The translations under genes and the position numbers were made by a program. A stretch of DNA of 64,000 bases from Rhodospirillales bacterium BBD 1991-14. GTDB taxonomy: Bacteria; Pseudomonadota; Alphaproteobacteria; Kiloniellales; Kiloniellaceae. Under the pieces are notes generated by a model. The model searched no databases, was not told where the DNA came from, and was given only the letters and a program-made list of their open reading frames with translations. The first letter of the stretch is position 1. Each line of letters begins with the position of its first letter. Location of the stretch: assembly GCA_001657395.1 (NCBI GenBank), contig LYSY01000001.1, positions 558,001 to 622,000 on the forward strand, written 5' to 3'. Of this stretch, positions 9,769 through 19,670 are shown one piece after another.

Positions 9769-9795
9769 ATGGAGCTGTGACGATGCGTCTCGGCC

Positions 9796-10845
9796 TCACT
9801 CTTCCCCGGCGTACTTGGCAATCAAGGCCTTGGCATCGGCCACCATGGCTGCGCCGTCGTATCCTTGGCCGTTCATCTCCGCGATCCAGGCCTCGGCAAG
9901 AGGCGCCGCGGCGGCCTTCCAGCGCTCGACCTCTTCCGGCGCCAGTTTGCGGATGGCGTTGCCTGCCGCCTCGGCCGCCCTGATACCCGGCGCGTCGCCT
10001 TCGTCCATGACACGGCCGACCCAGGCCGAGGTGTCGCGGCCCGAGTTGGCGTCGATAATCGCCCTCAGGTCGTCCGGCAACCCCTCGTAGCGCGCCTTGT
10101 TCATCACGAAGACGAAGAAGGCGGTGTAGAAGCCGCGCGCGGAGTCGAAGTCGGTGTGGCTGTTGACCAGTTCCGCCACCTTCAGCGGCGTGGTGACCTC
10201 CCAGGGAATGACGGTTCCGTCGATGACGCCCTTGGAAAGCGCCTCCGGCATCGCCGGCACCGGCATGCCCACCGGTGTGGCGCCGAGGGCGGAGAGCAGG
10301 GCGTTTACTTGGCGCGTCGGTCCGCGCAGCTTCAGGCCGTCCATGTCCTCCAGCCTGGAGACGCCGTCGCCCTTGACGTGCAGAAGGCCGGGGCTGTGGA
10401 CGTGGACCGCCAGGACCTGCACGGTGGAGAACTCCGGCTTCAGGTACTTCTCGAAGAAGTCCCAGGCCGCCTTGCTGGTGTTCTCGGCGGAGGCGGGCAT
10501 GAACGGCAGTTCGAAGGCCTCGGTACCGGGGAAGCGGCCGGAGGTGTAGCCGGGCAGGGTCCAGACAATGTCGACCACGCCGTCCTTGGCCTGATCGAAA
10601 AGGGCCGGCGGCTTGCCGCCCAGCTGCATGGCGGGATAGACCTCCACCTTGATGCGGCCGCCGGACTCCGCCTCGACCTTTTCGGCCCAGGGGGTAATGA
10701 AATTCTTCGGTACAGGTGCCGGCGCCGGCAGGAAGTGGTGAACCCTCAGGGTCACCTCCTGCGCTGTGGCTGCGCCGGGCGCGGCCGCCGTTATCACGGC
10801 GGTCAGGGCCGCGGCCGCGAAGGCAAGGATGGTCAATCGCTTCAT
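9796..10845 (-). CDS. dctP: TRAP transporter substrate-binding protein DctP
   Basis: MKRLTILAFAAAALTAVITAAAPGAATAQEVTLRVHHFLPAPAPVPKNFITPWAEKVEAESGGRIKVEVYPAMQLGG; typical DctP; start internal to the tracked ORF. Confidence 0.92.
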   Translation of the reverse strand: MKRLTILAFAAAALTAVITAAAPGAATAQEVTLRVHHFLPAPAPVPKNFITPWAEKVEAESGGRIKVEVYPAMQLGGKPPALFDQAKDGVVDIVWTLPGYTSGRFPGTEAFELPFMPASAENTSKAAWDFFEKYLKPEFSTVQVLAVHVHSPGLLHVKGDGVSRLEDMDGLKLRGPTRQVNALLSALGATPVGMPVPAMPEALSKGVIDGTVIPWEVTTPLKVAELVNSHTDFDSARGFYTAFFVFVMNKARYEGLPDDLRAIIDANSGRDTSAWVGRVMDEGDAPGIRAAEAAGNAIRKLAPEEVERWKAAAAPLAEAWIAEMNGQGYDGAAMVADAKALIAKYAGEE

Positions 10846-10913
10846 CGGGTCCTCCCAGTCTGGGCGACCGCTGGTTCGGTCGCTTGGTTTTCGGTCCGCC
10901 GCGGCGGCCAAGA

Positions 10914-10932
10914 TTGTTTATGACATAAACAA
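10914..10932. promoter_or_regulatory. Perfect 19-bp palindrome, candidate MarR operator
   Basis: TTGTTTATG-A-CATAAACAA, about 70 bp upstream of the dctP start at 10845. Confidence 0.65.
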
Positions 10933-10968
10933 ATATCGCAGGATGTGCTTCGGTTCAACCCCGCTCCC

Positions 10969-11973
10969 TCAACCTTTCCGTCGCCGGTCTTCCTCCACCG
11001 GGTAGGGGCCTTGCTCGAAGATCTCGGCATGGTAACCCTTGGACCCGACCAACCGGGCGAGGGGGCTGCGCGGGTCCTGCCCGGATTGAAGCGCCGTGAC
11101 AGCCCGGGCGAAGTCGTACTGCGGGCGCCACCCGAGGTCCTGGCGCGCCCGCGCATTGACGTAGACCCGGTCGACCGTGTCGGGCAGCCGCCAGCCAAGC
11201 TGCCGGTAGACTGCCTCGGCCTCAGGGTAAAGACGGCGAACCACAGCGGCGGCGTCGCCGCGCAACCGGGGAAGGTCCCCGGGCGCGAAAGGCGCGGTTG
11301 CCGAGATGATGTAGCGGGCGAAGCCGATCTCAGATGCGCGTGCGGCTGCTGCAAGGTGCGCGCCGACCATGTCCGCCAGATCGGCGCGGCGATAGAGCAG
11401 CTCGTTGGTCTTGGCGTTTTCGTCCGCAAAGGCGGCCCGGACCGCCGCGTTGTCGTCTTCTTCCGGAAAGAAGCGCGACGTCCTCAGCACCAGGCAGGCC
11501 AGGCCCTGGTTGCGGTGGAAGAGCTGGCAGAGATCCTCCGCCGCGGTCTTGGTGACGCCGTAGATGTTCTTGGGCCGGGGAGCGACGTCTTCGGTGATCC
11601 AGGCCGCCGGCTCTCCCGCCGCAGGCACCAGCGCGTCGCCGAAGACACTGGTCGTGCTGGTGAAGATGAAGGCCTTCACGCCGGCAGCCACAGCTGCTTC
11701 CAACAGTGTCAGAGTGCCCGTGACGTTGGTGTCGACGAAGTCCTGCCGGCTGTGTGTGACGACATGAGGTTTGTGCAGCGTGGCGGCGTGAAAGACGACC
11801 TCCACGCCGGCCATGCTTTGGTTGACGGCTGCGCGATCGGTGATGGAGGCCACACGGTCCGTAAAGGGCGATGGCAGAATGTCGAGACCCAGGACCGGAT
11901 GTCCTGCGTCTCTGAGCGTACGGACCAGAGCTTCGCCCAGATGGCCGCTGCTGCCGGTGACCAGGGCCTTCAT
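10969..11973 (-). CDS. NAD-dependent epimerase/dehydratase (SDR family)
   Basis: MKALVTGSSGHLGEALVRTLRDAGH ... FTSTTSVFG ... YGVTKTAAE; extended SDR motifs. Confidence 0.87.
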   Translation of the reverse strand: MKALVTGSSGHLGEALVRTLRDAGHPVLGLDILPSPFTDRVASITDRAAVNQSMAGVEVVFHAATLHKPHVVTHSRQDFVDTNVTGTLTLLEAAVAAGVKAFIFTSTTSVFGDALVPAAGEPAAWITEDVAPRPKNIYGVTKTAAEDLCQLFHRNQGLACLVLRTSRFFPEEDDNAAVRAAFADENAKTNELLYRRADLADMVGAHLAAAARASEIGFARYIISATAPFAPGDLPRLRGDAAAVVRRLYPEAEAVYRQLGWRLPDTVDRVYVNARARQDLGWRPQYDFARAVTALQSGQDPRSPLARLVGSKGYHAEIFEQGPYPVEEDRRRKG

Positions 11974-12021
11974 CGCCTGCTGCGTATCTTCAAGTCCCAA
12001 TCCATGTCCCCAATCCGTCAT

Positions 12022-12924
12022 CTATGCGAGTTCGGCTTCCAGCCAGGACAGCAACGCCTTCATTTCGGGCCGCAGCTGGCGTTTGTGGTGGCGGTAGACC
12101 GCGATTTCCTCGCTCCGCATCACGCTCTGATCGAAGGGTCTCACCAACTGGCCGGACTGCAACAGCTTACCCACGGCGCGCCGCCAGCCAAGCCCGATTC
12201 CATGACCTTCCACCGCGGCCTGAATCATGACCGGGTAGCTGTCGAAAACGCTGCCGTCATGACCGACGCGGTGATTGCTGCCAACCGCCTGCAGCCAGTC
12301 GTCCCACTCGATCCAGTCCTGCGGATCGACAGAGTGGTGGAGCAGGCGCTGTGCCGACAGGTCTGACAGCGGTAGCGGCGCCGTCTTGCCTTCCAGATAA
12401 TCAGGACTGCAGACCGGGAAGACCTCGTCGGCTGCCGTAAAGACCAGCCGGTGCGGACCGCAGGCCCGCTCGGCGGTCTGAATGGCCACGTCGAAATCGT
12501 CCTCCGCCAGCGCGACCGGCCGCGTCGAGGCGGTGATGCGGACGTCGATCCGCGGATGCTGTTGGTGAAAGGCGGAGATGTGCGGCATCAGCCAGTAAAA
12601 GGCGTAGCAGAGCTCGGCGAAGAGAACGACCTCGCCGTCGCGCCGCTTGCCGCGCAGTTCGCCGGCACCGGCCGCCAAGCTCTCCAGGCTCTCCGAGACG
12701 ATGCGGCTGAGATCCTGGCCCGCCGGGGTGAGGAAAACGGCCCGATGCCGGCGCTCGAAAAGCCGCACCCCGAGGTCTTCCTCCAAGGCGCGGATCTGCC
12801 GGCTCACGGCGGCCTGGGTCAGATGCAGTTCCTCGGCGGCACGGGTGAAGCTCTCCAGCCGGGCCGCCGCCTCGAAGGGCAGAAGGCTGGCGAGCGGAGG
12901 AAGGGCTTTTCCGAGCTTATTCAT
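12022..12924 (-). CDS. LysR family transcriptional regulator (GcvA-like)
   Basis: LPPLASLLPFEAAARLESFTRAAEELHLTQAAVSRQIRALEEDLGVRLFERRHRAVFLTPAG N-terminal HTH. Confidence 0.93.
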   Translation of the reverse strand: MNKLGKALPPLASLLPFEAAARLESFTRAAEELHLTQAAVSRQIRALEEDLGVRLFERRHRAVFLTPAGQDLSRIVSESLESLAAGAGELRGKRRDGEVVLFAELCYAFYWLMPHISAFHQQHPRIDVRITASTRPVALAEDDFDVAIQTAERACGPHRLVFTAADEVFPVCSPDYLEGKTAPLPLSDLSAQRLLHHSVDPQDWIEWDDWLQAVGSNHRVGHDGSVFDSYPVMIQAAVEGHGIGLGWRRAVGKLLQSGQLVRPFDQSVMRSEEIAVYRHHKRQLRPEMKALLSWLEAELA

Positions 12925-13026
12925 AATCGTGAGTAATGTGAAAAACCTCAGAACTCATTTGAAAGAACAGGATAGCAGAACTCATTCTTTACCAGAACTG
13001 ATAATTCCACTGTATTCCGGAGCAGA

Positions 13027-14007
13027 ATGATGGCGCCCAGCCCTGCCAGCCGCCCCGATGCGACCCTTGTCGGCGTGACCATGATCGTTGCCTCTGTGCT
13101 GATGCTCTCTTTCGGCGATGCCGTTGTGAAATGGATCAGCGGCGACCTGTCGCTCTGGCAGATCTTCGTCATCCGTTCCCTTCTGGCGGTCCCTCTCTGC
13201 CTGCTTGTGCTGCGGGGGCTTGGCCAGCCTGTTGCGATCGGTCCGGGAAACGGCGGTTGGGTCTTCCTGCGTTGCCTGCTGCAGATGACCATGTGGGTGA
13301 CGTTCTACGTTTCCCTGCCGCTTCTCAGTCTGCCGGTCGCCGCAGCGGCGATGTATACGGCGCCGTTGTTCATTGCCTTCTTCTCGGCCTTGCTGATCGG
13401 GGAGCCTGTGGGCCCCAGACGCGGCTGTGCCATTGCCCTGGGCTTCGTCGGCGTCCTGATCATCATAAAGCCCGGCAGTGATGCGTTCTCCTATGCCACC
13501 CTGCTGCCGCTCCTCTCGGCGATCTGCTACGCGCTGGCGATGATCATCACCCGCGGCAGATGCCAGAACGAAGACCCCTTTGTGCTGGCGCTTTGTCTCA
13601 GCGTCATGCTCCTGGTCTCCGGAGTGGCCGCGAGCGCCGGCCTTGCGCTACTGGACTTGGGTCCCCGAGCCGTCGCGGCGAACCCTTTCGTACTCGGGCC
13701 CTGGGGGCATCTGAGCGGGCATGACTGGGCGCTCATGGCCGTCCTGGCTGTCCTGATCGTCGGGGCGGCCGCCGCGGCGGCCAAGGCCTATCAGTCCGGG
13801 CCGCCGGTCATCGTTGCGACCTTCGACTACTCCTACCTGGTCTTCGCCATCCTCTGGAGTGCGCTGCTTTTCTCCGAACTCCCGGACGTGGAAACGCTGG
13901 CCGGCATGGCTGTGATCTTCACTGCCGGGCTCCTGGTCCTGCCAAAGCCGAAACAGGACGAGGCGCTTGGAGCGCACAGCGGCGAACAGCGAAGAGCGCG
14001 GCCCTAA
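13027..14007 (+). CDS. DMT family transporter (EamA)
   Basis: 326 aa, about ten hydrophobic segments, EamA-type sequence; divergent from the LysR gene. Confidence 0.9.
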   Translation: MMAPSPASRPDATLVGVTMIVASVLMLSFGDAVVKWISGDLSLWQIFVIRSLLAVPLCLLVLRGLGQPVAIGPGNGGWVFLRCLLQMTMWVTFYVSLPLLSLPVAAAAMYTAPLFIAFFSALLIGEPVGPRRGCAIALGFVGVLIIIKPGSDAFSYATLLPLLSAICYALAMIITRGRCQNEDPFVLALCLSVMLLVSGVAASAGLALLDLGPRAVAANPFVLGPWGHLSGHDWALMAVLAVLIVGAAAAAAKAYQSGPPVIVATFDYSYLVFAILWSALLFSELPDVETLAGMAVIFTAGLLVLPKPKQDEALGAHSGEQRRARP

Positions 14008-14690
14008 AGCCCGTGCTTTGCCTGCACCATGGCACTGGCGCCGGTCCGCTCGCCGAGCTTTTCTCCCGCCAGCAGGCGCTTGTGCCCGTCCAGTTCCCCC
14101 GCCTGCTTGCCGAGCGCCCAGTCGATGTCAGCCTCGGCCTCTGCAGGCGGCAGGATCAGCACGCCGGAGAAGTCGGCGATGACGAGGTCGCCGGGGTTGA
14201 CCACGGCACCGCCGCAGCAAACGGGCACATTGAAGCTGCCGCCGATATCGTAGAGCCGGGTCGTGATCGGCGCCACGCCCCGGGACCAGACCGGCAGGCC
14301 CAGGTCTTCAATTTCCGGCAGGTCGGTACAGGGACCGTCGATAACGACACCCGCACAGCCGGTCGCCTTGATGGCCGCGGCCACGCCGCCGCCCAGGCAG
14401 GCGTGCTTGTAGTCGCCCAGGCGGTCGATGACCAGAACGTCGCCCAGCCGCAGAAACTGGATCACGTGATGCAGCAATGTTGAGTCCTGACCCGGCAAGG
14501 CCAGGGTGACCGCGGTGCCGGCGATGCGCTGGGCGGCAAAGGCGCTTTCGGAGAGCACGCCCTGGATGGCCCCGTCGGCGAAGCCCATATGGCGGCGGTG
14601 GCCGATGGTGGCGGTTTCCGCCTGCGCGGCCTTGGCCAGCAATCCCGCGTTCACCTGCGGTGGCATCTCTCTGATATCATAGCTCATCAA
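14004..14690 (-). CDS. RraA family protein (HMG/CHA aldolase-like)
   Basis: 228 aa; GDVLVIDRLGDYKHACLGGGVAAAIKATGCAGVVIDGPCTD matches RraA/HMG aldolase fold. Confidence 0.88.
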   Translation of the reverse strand: MMSYDIREMPPQVNAGLLAKAAQAETATIGHRRHMGFADGAIQGVLSESAFAAQRIAGTAVTLALPGQDSTLLHHVIQFLRLGDVLVIDRLGDYKHACLGGGVAAAIKATGCAGVVIDGPCTDLPEIEDLGLPVWSRGVAPITTRLYDIGGSFNVPVCCGGAVVNPGDLVIADFSGVLILPPAEAEADIDWALGKQAGELDGHKRLLAGEKLGERTGASAMVQAKHGL

Positions 14691-14761
14691 CTCATCTCCC
14701 CCGGCACCGCCGAACCCGCAACGAAAAGACCCGCAACGACAGAATAGGGAGCTTAGCCCCC

Positions 14762-16366
14762 GTGAACGAAAACGTCGAACAGTGGCAGGTCCGCAAGCCG
14801 GCGGTCTCCTCGCCTGAGGGCACCGTCGCCGCCCAGCACTGGCAGGCCGCGCGCGCCGGTGCCGCCATGCTGGCGCAGGGCGGCAACGCCGTGGATGCCG
14901 CGGTGGCCTGCGCCATGGCGCTCAACGTGGTCGAGCCCTGGATGTGCGGGCTCGGCGGCAGCGGCTTCCTGGTTGTCTGGCTGGCGGAGGACAAGGCGGC
15001 CCGGGTGTTCAATTTCCAGGGGACCCTGGCCGAGGCCATCGACCCGGCGGACTATCCGCTCGATCCGGATGAGCCGGCGTCCCTCATGGGCTATCCGGGG
15101 GTCCGGGACCAGGCGAACGTGCGCGGTTATGGGGCGATCACGCTGCCGGGAGCCGTTGCGGGCCTGTCGACGGCGCTGGCTGCCCACGGCCGGCTGCCCT
15201 GGGCCGAGGTGCTGGCGCCGAGCATCACCCTGGCGGAGCGGGGGCTGCCGGTGGACTGGCATACGACCCTGCAGGTAGCCCTGGCGATGGACCTGATCCG
15301 TCGGGATCCCGCTGCCTCCGAGATCTATCTGCCGGACGGCGTTCCGCCACTGCCGGAAACCTACCGGCCCCTGCCGGCCTTGACCGCCACCCTCAAGACC
15401 CTGGCAGAGGAGGGGCCGCAGAGCTTCTACCGGGGTTCGCTCGCCGAGAAGATTGCGGCCGACCTCCAGGCCGGGGGCTCGCGCATCACGGCGGAAGACC
15501 TTGCCGGCTACACGGTCGAACAGCATGCACCGCTCAGCGGCAGCCACCGTGGAGCCACGGTGCATACCGCCGGGGAAACCTCCGGCGGGGCGCGGCTGCT
15601 CGACATGTTGGGCTACCTGGAAGCCGCGTTCACGCCGGGCGCGCTAGTCGGACCGGAAACCTGGATCGCTTATGCCCGCGGACTCGATGAGGCTTTCGCG
15701 ACCCACAAGCGCAAGGTCGGCCTCGCCGCCGCGGGGGCGGAGGAGGGGGGCTGTACCTCCCACATGTCCGCCGTCGATGCGCAGGGCAACATGGTGGCGC
15801 TCACCTATACGCTGCTGAACCGTTTCGGCAGCGGCGTGGTGCTGCCGCAGACCGGTATCCTGATGAACAACTCGGTCTCGTATTTTGACCCGCGCCCCGG
15901 CAACCCGGTCTCAATGGCCGGTGGCAAGCGGATCAACTCGTCGAACATGTGCCCGACCATCGCCACCCGCGACGGCGAGGCGCTCTTTGCCGTCGGGGCT
16001 TCCGGCGCGAATCACATCGTGCCCTGCACCGCCCAGATCACCGCGCTGCTGTTGGACTACGGGATAAGCCTGGAGGAGGCCTTCCACAGCCCGCGCATCG
16101 ACGCTTCGGCCCGCGGCTCGGTGCGCGCCAACCCGGCTATGGGCAAGGCCGCGCTGGCGGAGCTGGCCAAGGTCTTCGACCTGGAGGTGGCGCAACTGAT
16201 GGTCTTTCCGAAACTCTACTCCTGCCCCTCCGGCGTCCTGCGCGATCCCGCGACCGGCACCTGCTGGGGTGCGGCCGATCCTTCGGCGCCTGCCGCCGGC
16301 GGCGCCACCCCGGCCCCTTTCAGTCTGGCGTCGGAAGGCGCGGGGACGACGGCTCCGCGGGCATAG
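14762..16366 (+). CDS. Gamma-glutamyltransferase family protein
   Basis: 534 aa; GTG start; nucleophile region GCTSHMSAVDAQGNMVALTYTLLNRFGSGVVLPQTGILMNN typical of GGT. Confidence 0.92.
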   Translation: MNENVEQWQVRKPAVSSPEGTVAAQHWQAARAGAAMLAQGGNAVDAAVACAMALNVVEPWMCGLGGSGFLVVWLAEDKAARVFNFQGTLAEAIDPADYPLDPDEPASLMGYPGVRDQANVRGYGAITLPGAVAGLSTALAAHGRLPWAEVLAPSITLAERGLPVDWHTTLQVALAMDLIRRDPAASEIYLPDGVPPLPETYRPLPALTATLKTLAEEGPQSFYRGSLAEKIAADLQAGGSRITAEDLAGYTVEQHAPLSGSHRGATVHTAGETSGGARLLDMLGYLEAAFTPGALVGPETWIAYARGLDEAFATHKRKVGLAAAGAEEGGCTSHMSAVDAQGNMVALTYTLLNRFGSGVVLPQTGILMNNSVSYFDPRPGNPVSMAGGKRINSSNMCPTIATRDGEALFAVGASGANHIVPCTAQITALLLDYGISLEEAFHSPRIDASARGSVRANPAMGKAALAELAKVFDLEVAQLMVFPKLYSCPSGVLRDPATGTCWGAADPSAPAAGGATPAPFSLASEGAGTTAPRA

Positions 16367-16392
16367 AGGTGTGACGCCCCACGGGAAAGAAC

Positions 16393-17622
16393 ATGGCTAG
16401 AGCCGGGGGGCTTTCGGCGGCTGCCGCGCATCCGGGCCTGCCGCGTCTTTTGGGCGCGCAGGTGCCGGCGGACTTTGCCGACTGGCTCGACTTCGTCGCC
16501 GTCGGCGCTCTGCTGGCCTTCACCTGGCAGCAGGGGCCCACGGCCTTTGCTCTGCTGGCGGCGGCCATGGGGCTGCCCTACGTGCTGATCGGCCCGCTCG
16601 CCGGCGCTCTCACCGACCGGGCTGACCTGAAGCGGGTTCTGGTGTTCAGCAATCTTGGCCGCGCGGCAGCCACCTTCGCCGCAGCCTTCGCACCCGATGC
16701 CACGGTGCTTTTGCTGATCATCTTTGCCCGCGGCTGCGCCGACGCCTTTTACACGCCGGCCAAACAGGCGGCGATCCAGGCGCTGGTGCCGGCGCGGGAC
16801 CTGATGGCCGCCAACGGCATCAGCCATGCCATCAACCAGACCTCCAAGGTTGCGGGGCCGGCCCTGGGCGGTCTGTTGCTGCTGTTCCTGATGCCCCAGG
16901 AGATCCTGTTGGCAAACGCTGCCGTGTCACTGCTTGCCGCGGCCATGCTGCTGGGGCTGGGCCGGCGGCTACGCTCCGCCGCGCCGTCGCGTGAGCGCCG
17001 CCCGCTGTTCGCAGACATCCGCGAAGGCCTGGCGGAGTTCAGCGCCAAGCCCGCATTGCTCGCCGGCCTGGTGCTGATGGCCATGGGCTACTTCTTTCTC
17101 TTTCTTTATGACGCGCTGATCCCCCTGCTGACCCTGGCGCTGCGCTACGACGAGAGCGTCTTCGGCCTCGCCGTTGCGGCGGCGGGCGGCGGTGGGGTTC
17201 TCGCCTCTCTGGCCGTCGGCGCCTGGGGTGCGCGGCGCAACCCCTTCGCGCTCATGGGTCTCGGCTACTTGATTTCCGGTCCTCTGGCCATCCTTCTCGG
17301 CTTCGCGCCGGGCGCGGCCTTCGACCTGCCCTGGGCCGCCTACATCGGCGTCTTCGCGGTCCTCGGCGCAGCAACAGCGGCGGTCGTCGTGCCGTTCCGG
17401 ACCATTATCCAGCGGGAGGCCGGGGCGGAGCGGATTGCCCGGGTTTCCGCGACCTGCGAGGCGGTGACGGTGAGCGTGATGCTGGTGGCACCCTTCATCG
17501 GCGCGGCCATTGCAGAGCTTTACTCGGTCGGCGCCGCCTTTATCGCCGGCGGCCTCGCCTTGACTCTGCTGGCGGTGGCCGCTTTCTTGGCCGAACGTCG
17601 CCGGGGAGAACTGAATCCATGA
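16393..17622 (+). CDS. MFS transporter
   Basis: 409 aa, twelve-segment hydrophobic pattern, MFS_3-like. Confidence 0.87.
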   Translation: MARAGGLSAAAAHPGLPRLLGAQVPADFADWLDFVAVGALLAFTWQQGPTAFALLAAAMGLPYVLIGPLAGALTDRADLKRVLVFSNLGRAAATFAAAFAPDATVLLLIIFARGCADAFYTPAKQAAIQALVPARDLMAANGISHAINQTSKVAGPALGGLLLLFLMPQEILLANAAVSLLAAAMLLGLGRRLRSAAPSRERRPLFADIREGLAEFSAKPALLAGLVLMAMGYFFLFLYDALIPLLTLALRYDESVFGLAVAAAGGGGVLASLAVGAWGARRNPFALMGLGYLISGPLAILLGFAPGAAFDLPWAAYIGVFAVLGAATAAVVVPFRTIIQREAGAERIARVSATCEAVTVSVMLVAPFIGAAIAELYSVGAAFIAGGLALTLLAVAAFLAERRRGELNP

Positions 17623-18104
17623 CCGTCACAATCCGCGACGCCACCGCCGATGACCTGCCGCTGCTCGCCGATCTCAACGACGAGATCCAGCGCCAGCATG
17701 CATCCGCTTATCCGGAAGACTTCGTCTACCCGGCAGACAAAGGCAAGGTGGAGAAGTTCTTCGCGGCCCTGATGCGCAACAAGGACAACCGCATCGTTCT
17801 TGCGGAACTCGACGGTGCCGCCGCCGGCTATCTCTGGTACGAGGCTCAGCGCCGCCGCGCCAGCGCTCTGAAGCCCAGGCTGGCGCGGTTGCTGGTTCAC
17901 CATGTCTTCGTGCGCCCGGAGTTCCGCCGGCAGGGCGTGGCGGTGGTCCTGATGGCGGAGGTGCAGAGCGCGGCGCAGTCGGGCGACTTCCAGGAGATCG
18001 CGCTCGATACCTGGGCCAGCAACGAGCGGGCGCAGGCCTTCTTTGCGGCGTACGGCTTCGAAGTCTATCGCCTGGCGCTCAGAAAGCCTGCCGGCGGCCC
18101 CTGA
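17619..18104 (+). CDS. GNAT family N-acetyltransferase
   Basis: 161 aa; HHVFVRPEFRRQGVAVVLMAEVQSAAQSGDFQEIALDTWASNERAQAFFAAYGF; ATGA overlap with the MFS gene. Confidence 0.9.
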   Translation: MTVTIRDATADDLPLLADLNDEIQRQHASAYPEDFVYPADKGKVEKFFAALMRNKDNRIVLAELDGAAAGYLWYEAQRRRASALKPRLARLLVHHVFVRPEFRRQGVAVVLMAEVQSAAQSGDFQEIALDTWASNERAQAFFAAYGFEVYRLALRKPAGGP

Positions 18105-18124
18105 GCCGTAAAGCTGCCGAAGCG

Positions 18125-18604
18125 TCATCGTCCAACAGGCAGCGGCGGCCGACGGCGCGGGACAGGCGTGGCCTTGACGATGGCGGTGTTGGTCTCCGCC
18201 CGGTCGGCGACCGCATCCAGCAGGCCGTCCAGGCTGTCGATGTCAGCGACGCAGAGCCGGGCGATGAAGCAGTCCTCGCCGGTGACCTTGTCGCATTCCA
18301 CGCACTGGGGAATCTTGCGGATCAGTTCTTCGACCTTGTGAAGCTGGCCGGGCAGGGGCTTGATGCGGACGATTGCCTGGAGGCCATAACCCAGCGCCTT
18401 GCTGTCCAGGTCGACGGTGAAACCGCGCAGCACGCCGACGTCCTCCAGCCGGCGCACGCGCTCGGTCACGCTGGGCGCCGACATGCCGACCCGTCCCGCC
18501 AGATCGCGCATGGAAAGCCGCGCGTTTTCCGTCAGCGCCTCGATCAGCGCGACGTCCACGGCATCCAGCGCGGCCGCTTTCATTTGCAAGGTCTTCATCG
18601 CCAT
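18125..18604 (-). CDS. Lrp/AsnC family transcriptional regulator
   Basis: LDAVDVALIEALTENARLSMRDLAGRVGMSAPSVTERVRRLEDVGVLRGF. Confidence 0.93.
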   Translation of the reverse strand: MAMKTLQMKAAALDAVDVALIEALTENARLSMRDLAGRVGMSAPSVTERVRRLEDVGVLRGFTVDLDSKALGYGLQAIVRIKPLPGQLHKVEELIRKIPQCVECDKVTGEDCFIARLCVADIDSLDGLLDAVADRAETNTAIVKATPVPRRRPPLPVGR

Positions 18605-18755
18605 AGCCTTTCAGATCGATGATGAATGTACCAAATCACCTTCGAAATCTTCTGTAAAGGCGCTGTATTCGGGACTAGGGTTTGGCCTCTCTTCCTGAGG
18701 CCGCGAGGCCCCTCCGGGCCCGTCACCCAGAACCCATTTCGTAAGGACCGCAGCC

Positions 18756-19586
18756 ATGGACGTGCTCCGCATCGCCGCTTTCTCCCAGGGGGCCGAGGGC
18801 GGAAACCCGGCCGGCGTCGCCATCGGTGACGCCTTGCCCGAGGCCGCCGAGATGCAGCGCATCGCCGCCGAGGTCGGCTTCTCCGAGACCGCCTTTGCGG
18901 CCCCCGACGGCGAGGGCTGGCGCGTGCGCTACTTCTCGCCGGAATCCGAGGTGCCGTTCTGCGGCCATGCGACCATCGCCCTCGGCGCGGCGCTTGCGAT
19001 GCAGCAGGGCGACGGCATCTTTCCGCTGACCCTGAACGAGGCGGAGATCACGGTCGAAGGCCGGCAGGACGGCGGTGCGGTCTCCGGCGCCCTGCAGTCG
19101 CCGCCGACCCGCAGCCGGCCGCTCGACGAGGATCTTCTGGGGCGCACCCTGGCGCTTTTCGGCCTGAGCCACGATGACCTGGATCCGCGCATCCCGCCGA
19201 CCTTTGCCGAGGCCGGTGCGACCCATATCGTGCTCGGGCTGAAGGAGCGGGCGACGCTGGCCGCCATGTCCTACGATCTGGACGCCGGGCGCGAGCTGAT
19301 GAACGATGCCGGCCTTGTCACCATCGCGCTGGTCCATGCCGAGGGCGATCGGCGCTTCCATGCGCGCAACGCCTTTGCCTCCGGCGGCGTGCTGGAGGAC
19401 CCGGCGACAGGCGCGGCCGCGGCGGCCCTGGCGGGCACCCTGCGCGACATCGGCTGGCCTCACGGCGGACGGATCGAGATCTTTCAGGGGGAGGATATGG
19501 GCGCGCCCTCGCACCTGATCGTGGAGATCCCGCCGGAGCGCGGCAGTTCCATCCGGGTGTCCGGCAGCGCGCGCGTCATGACCTGA
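18756..19586 (+). CDS. PhzF family isomerase-like protein
   Basis: GGNPAGVAIGDALPEAAEMQRIAAEVGFSETAF ... RYFSPESEVPFCGHATIALG: PhzF-fold signature. Confidence 0.92.
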   Translation: MDVLRIAAFSQGAEGGNPAGVAIGDALPEAAEMQRIAAEVGFSETAFAAPDGEGWRVRYFSPESEVPFCGHATIALGAALAMQQGDGIFPLTLNEAEITVEGRQDGGAVSGALQSPPTRSRPLDEDLLGRTLALFGLSHDDLDPRIPPTFAEAGATHIVLGLKERATLAAMSYDLDAGRELMNDAGLVTIALVHAEGDRRFHARNAFASGGVLEDPATGAAAAALAGTLRDIGWPHGGRIEIFQGEDMGAPSHLIVEIPPERGSSIRVSGSARVMT

Positions 19587-19670
19587 CAGCCCTGGCGCGC
19601 GCCAAGATCTTGCCGCGCCGCCCGCGGATCGGGCTATAGTTGCCGTCTCACCGCAAAGGAGACAGCACCG

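Noticed and set aside
14004-14007. 4-bp convergent overlap (CTAA) of DMT and RraA stop codons
   Set aside because: Small convergent stop overlaps are common in compact bacterial genomes; no further signal.
8299-19586. Phenazine biosynthesis locus (PhzS-like plus PhzF family)
   Set aside because: No phzA/B/C/D/E/G homologues; the genes are about 9 kb apart in different operons, and PhzF-fold proteins are widespread with other functions.
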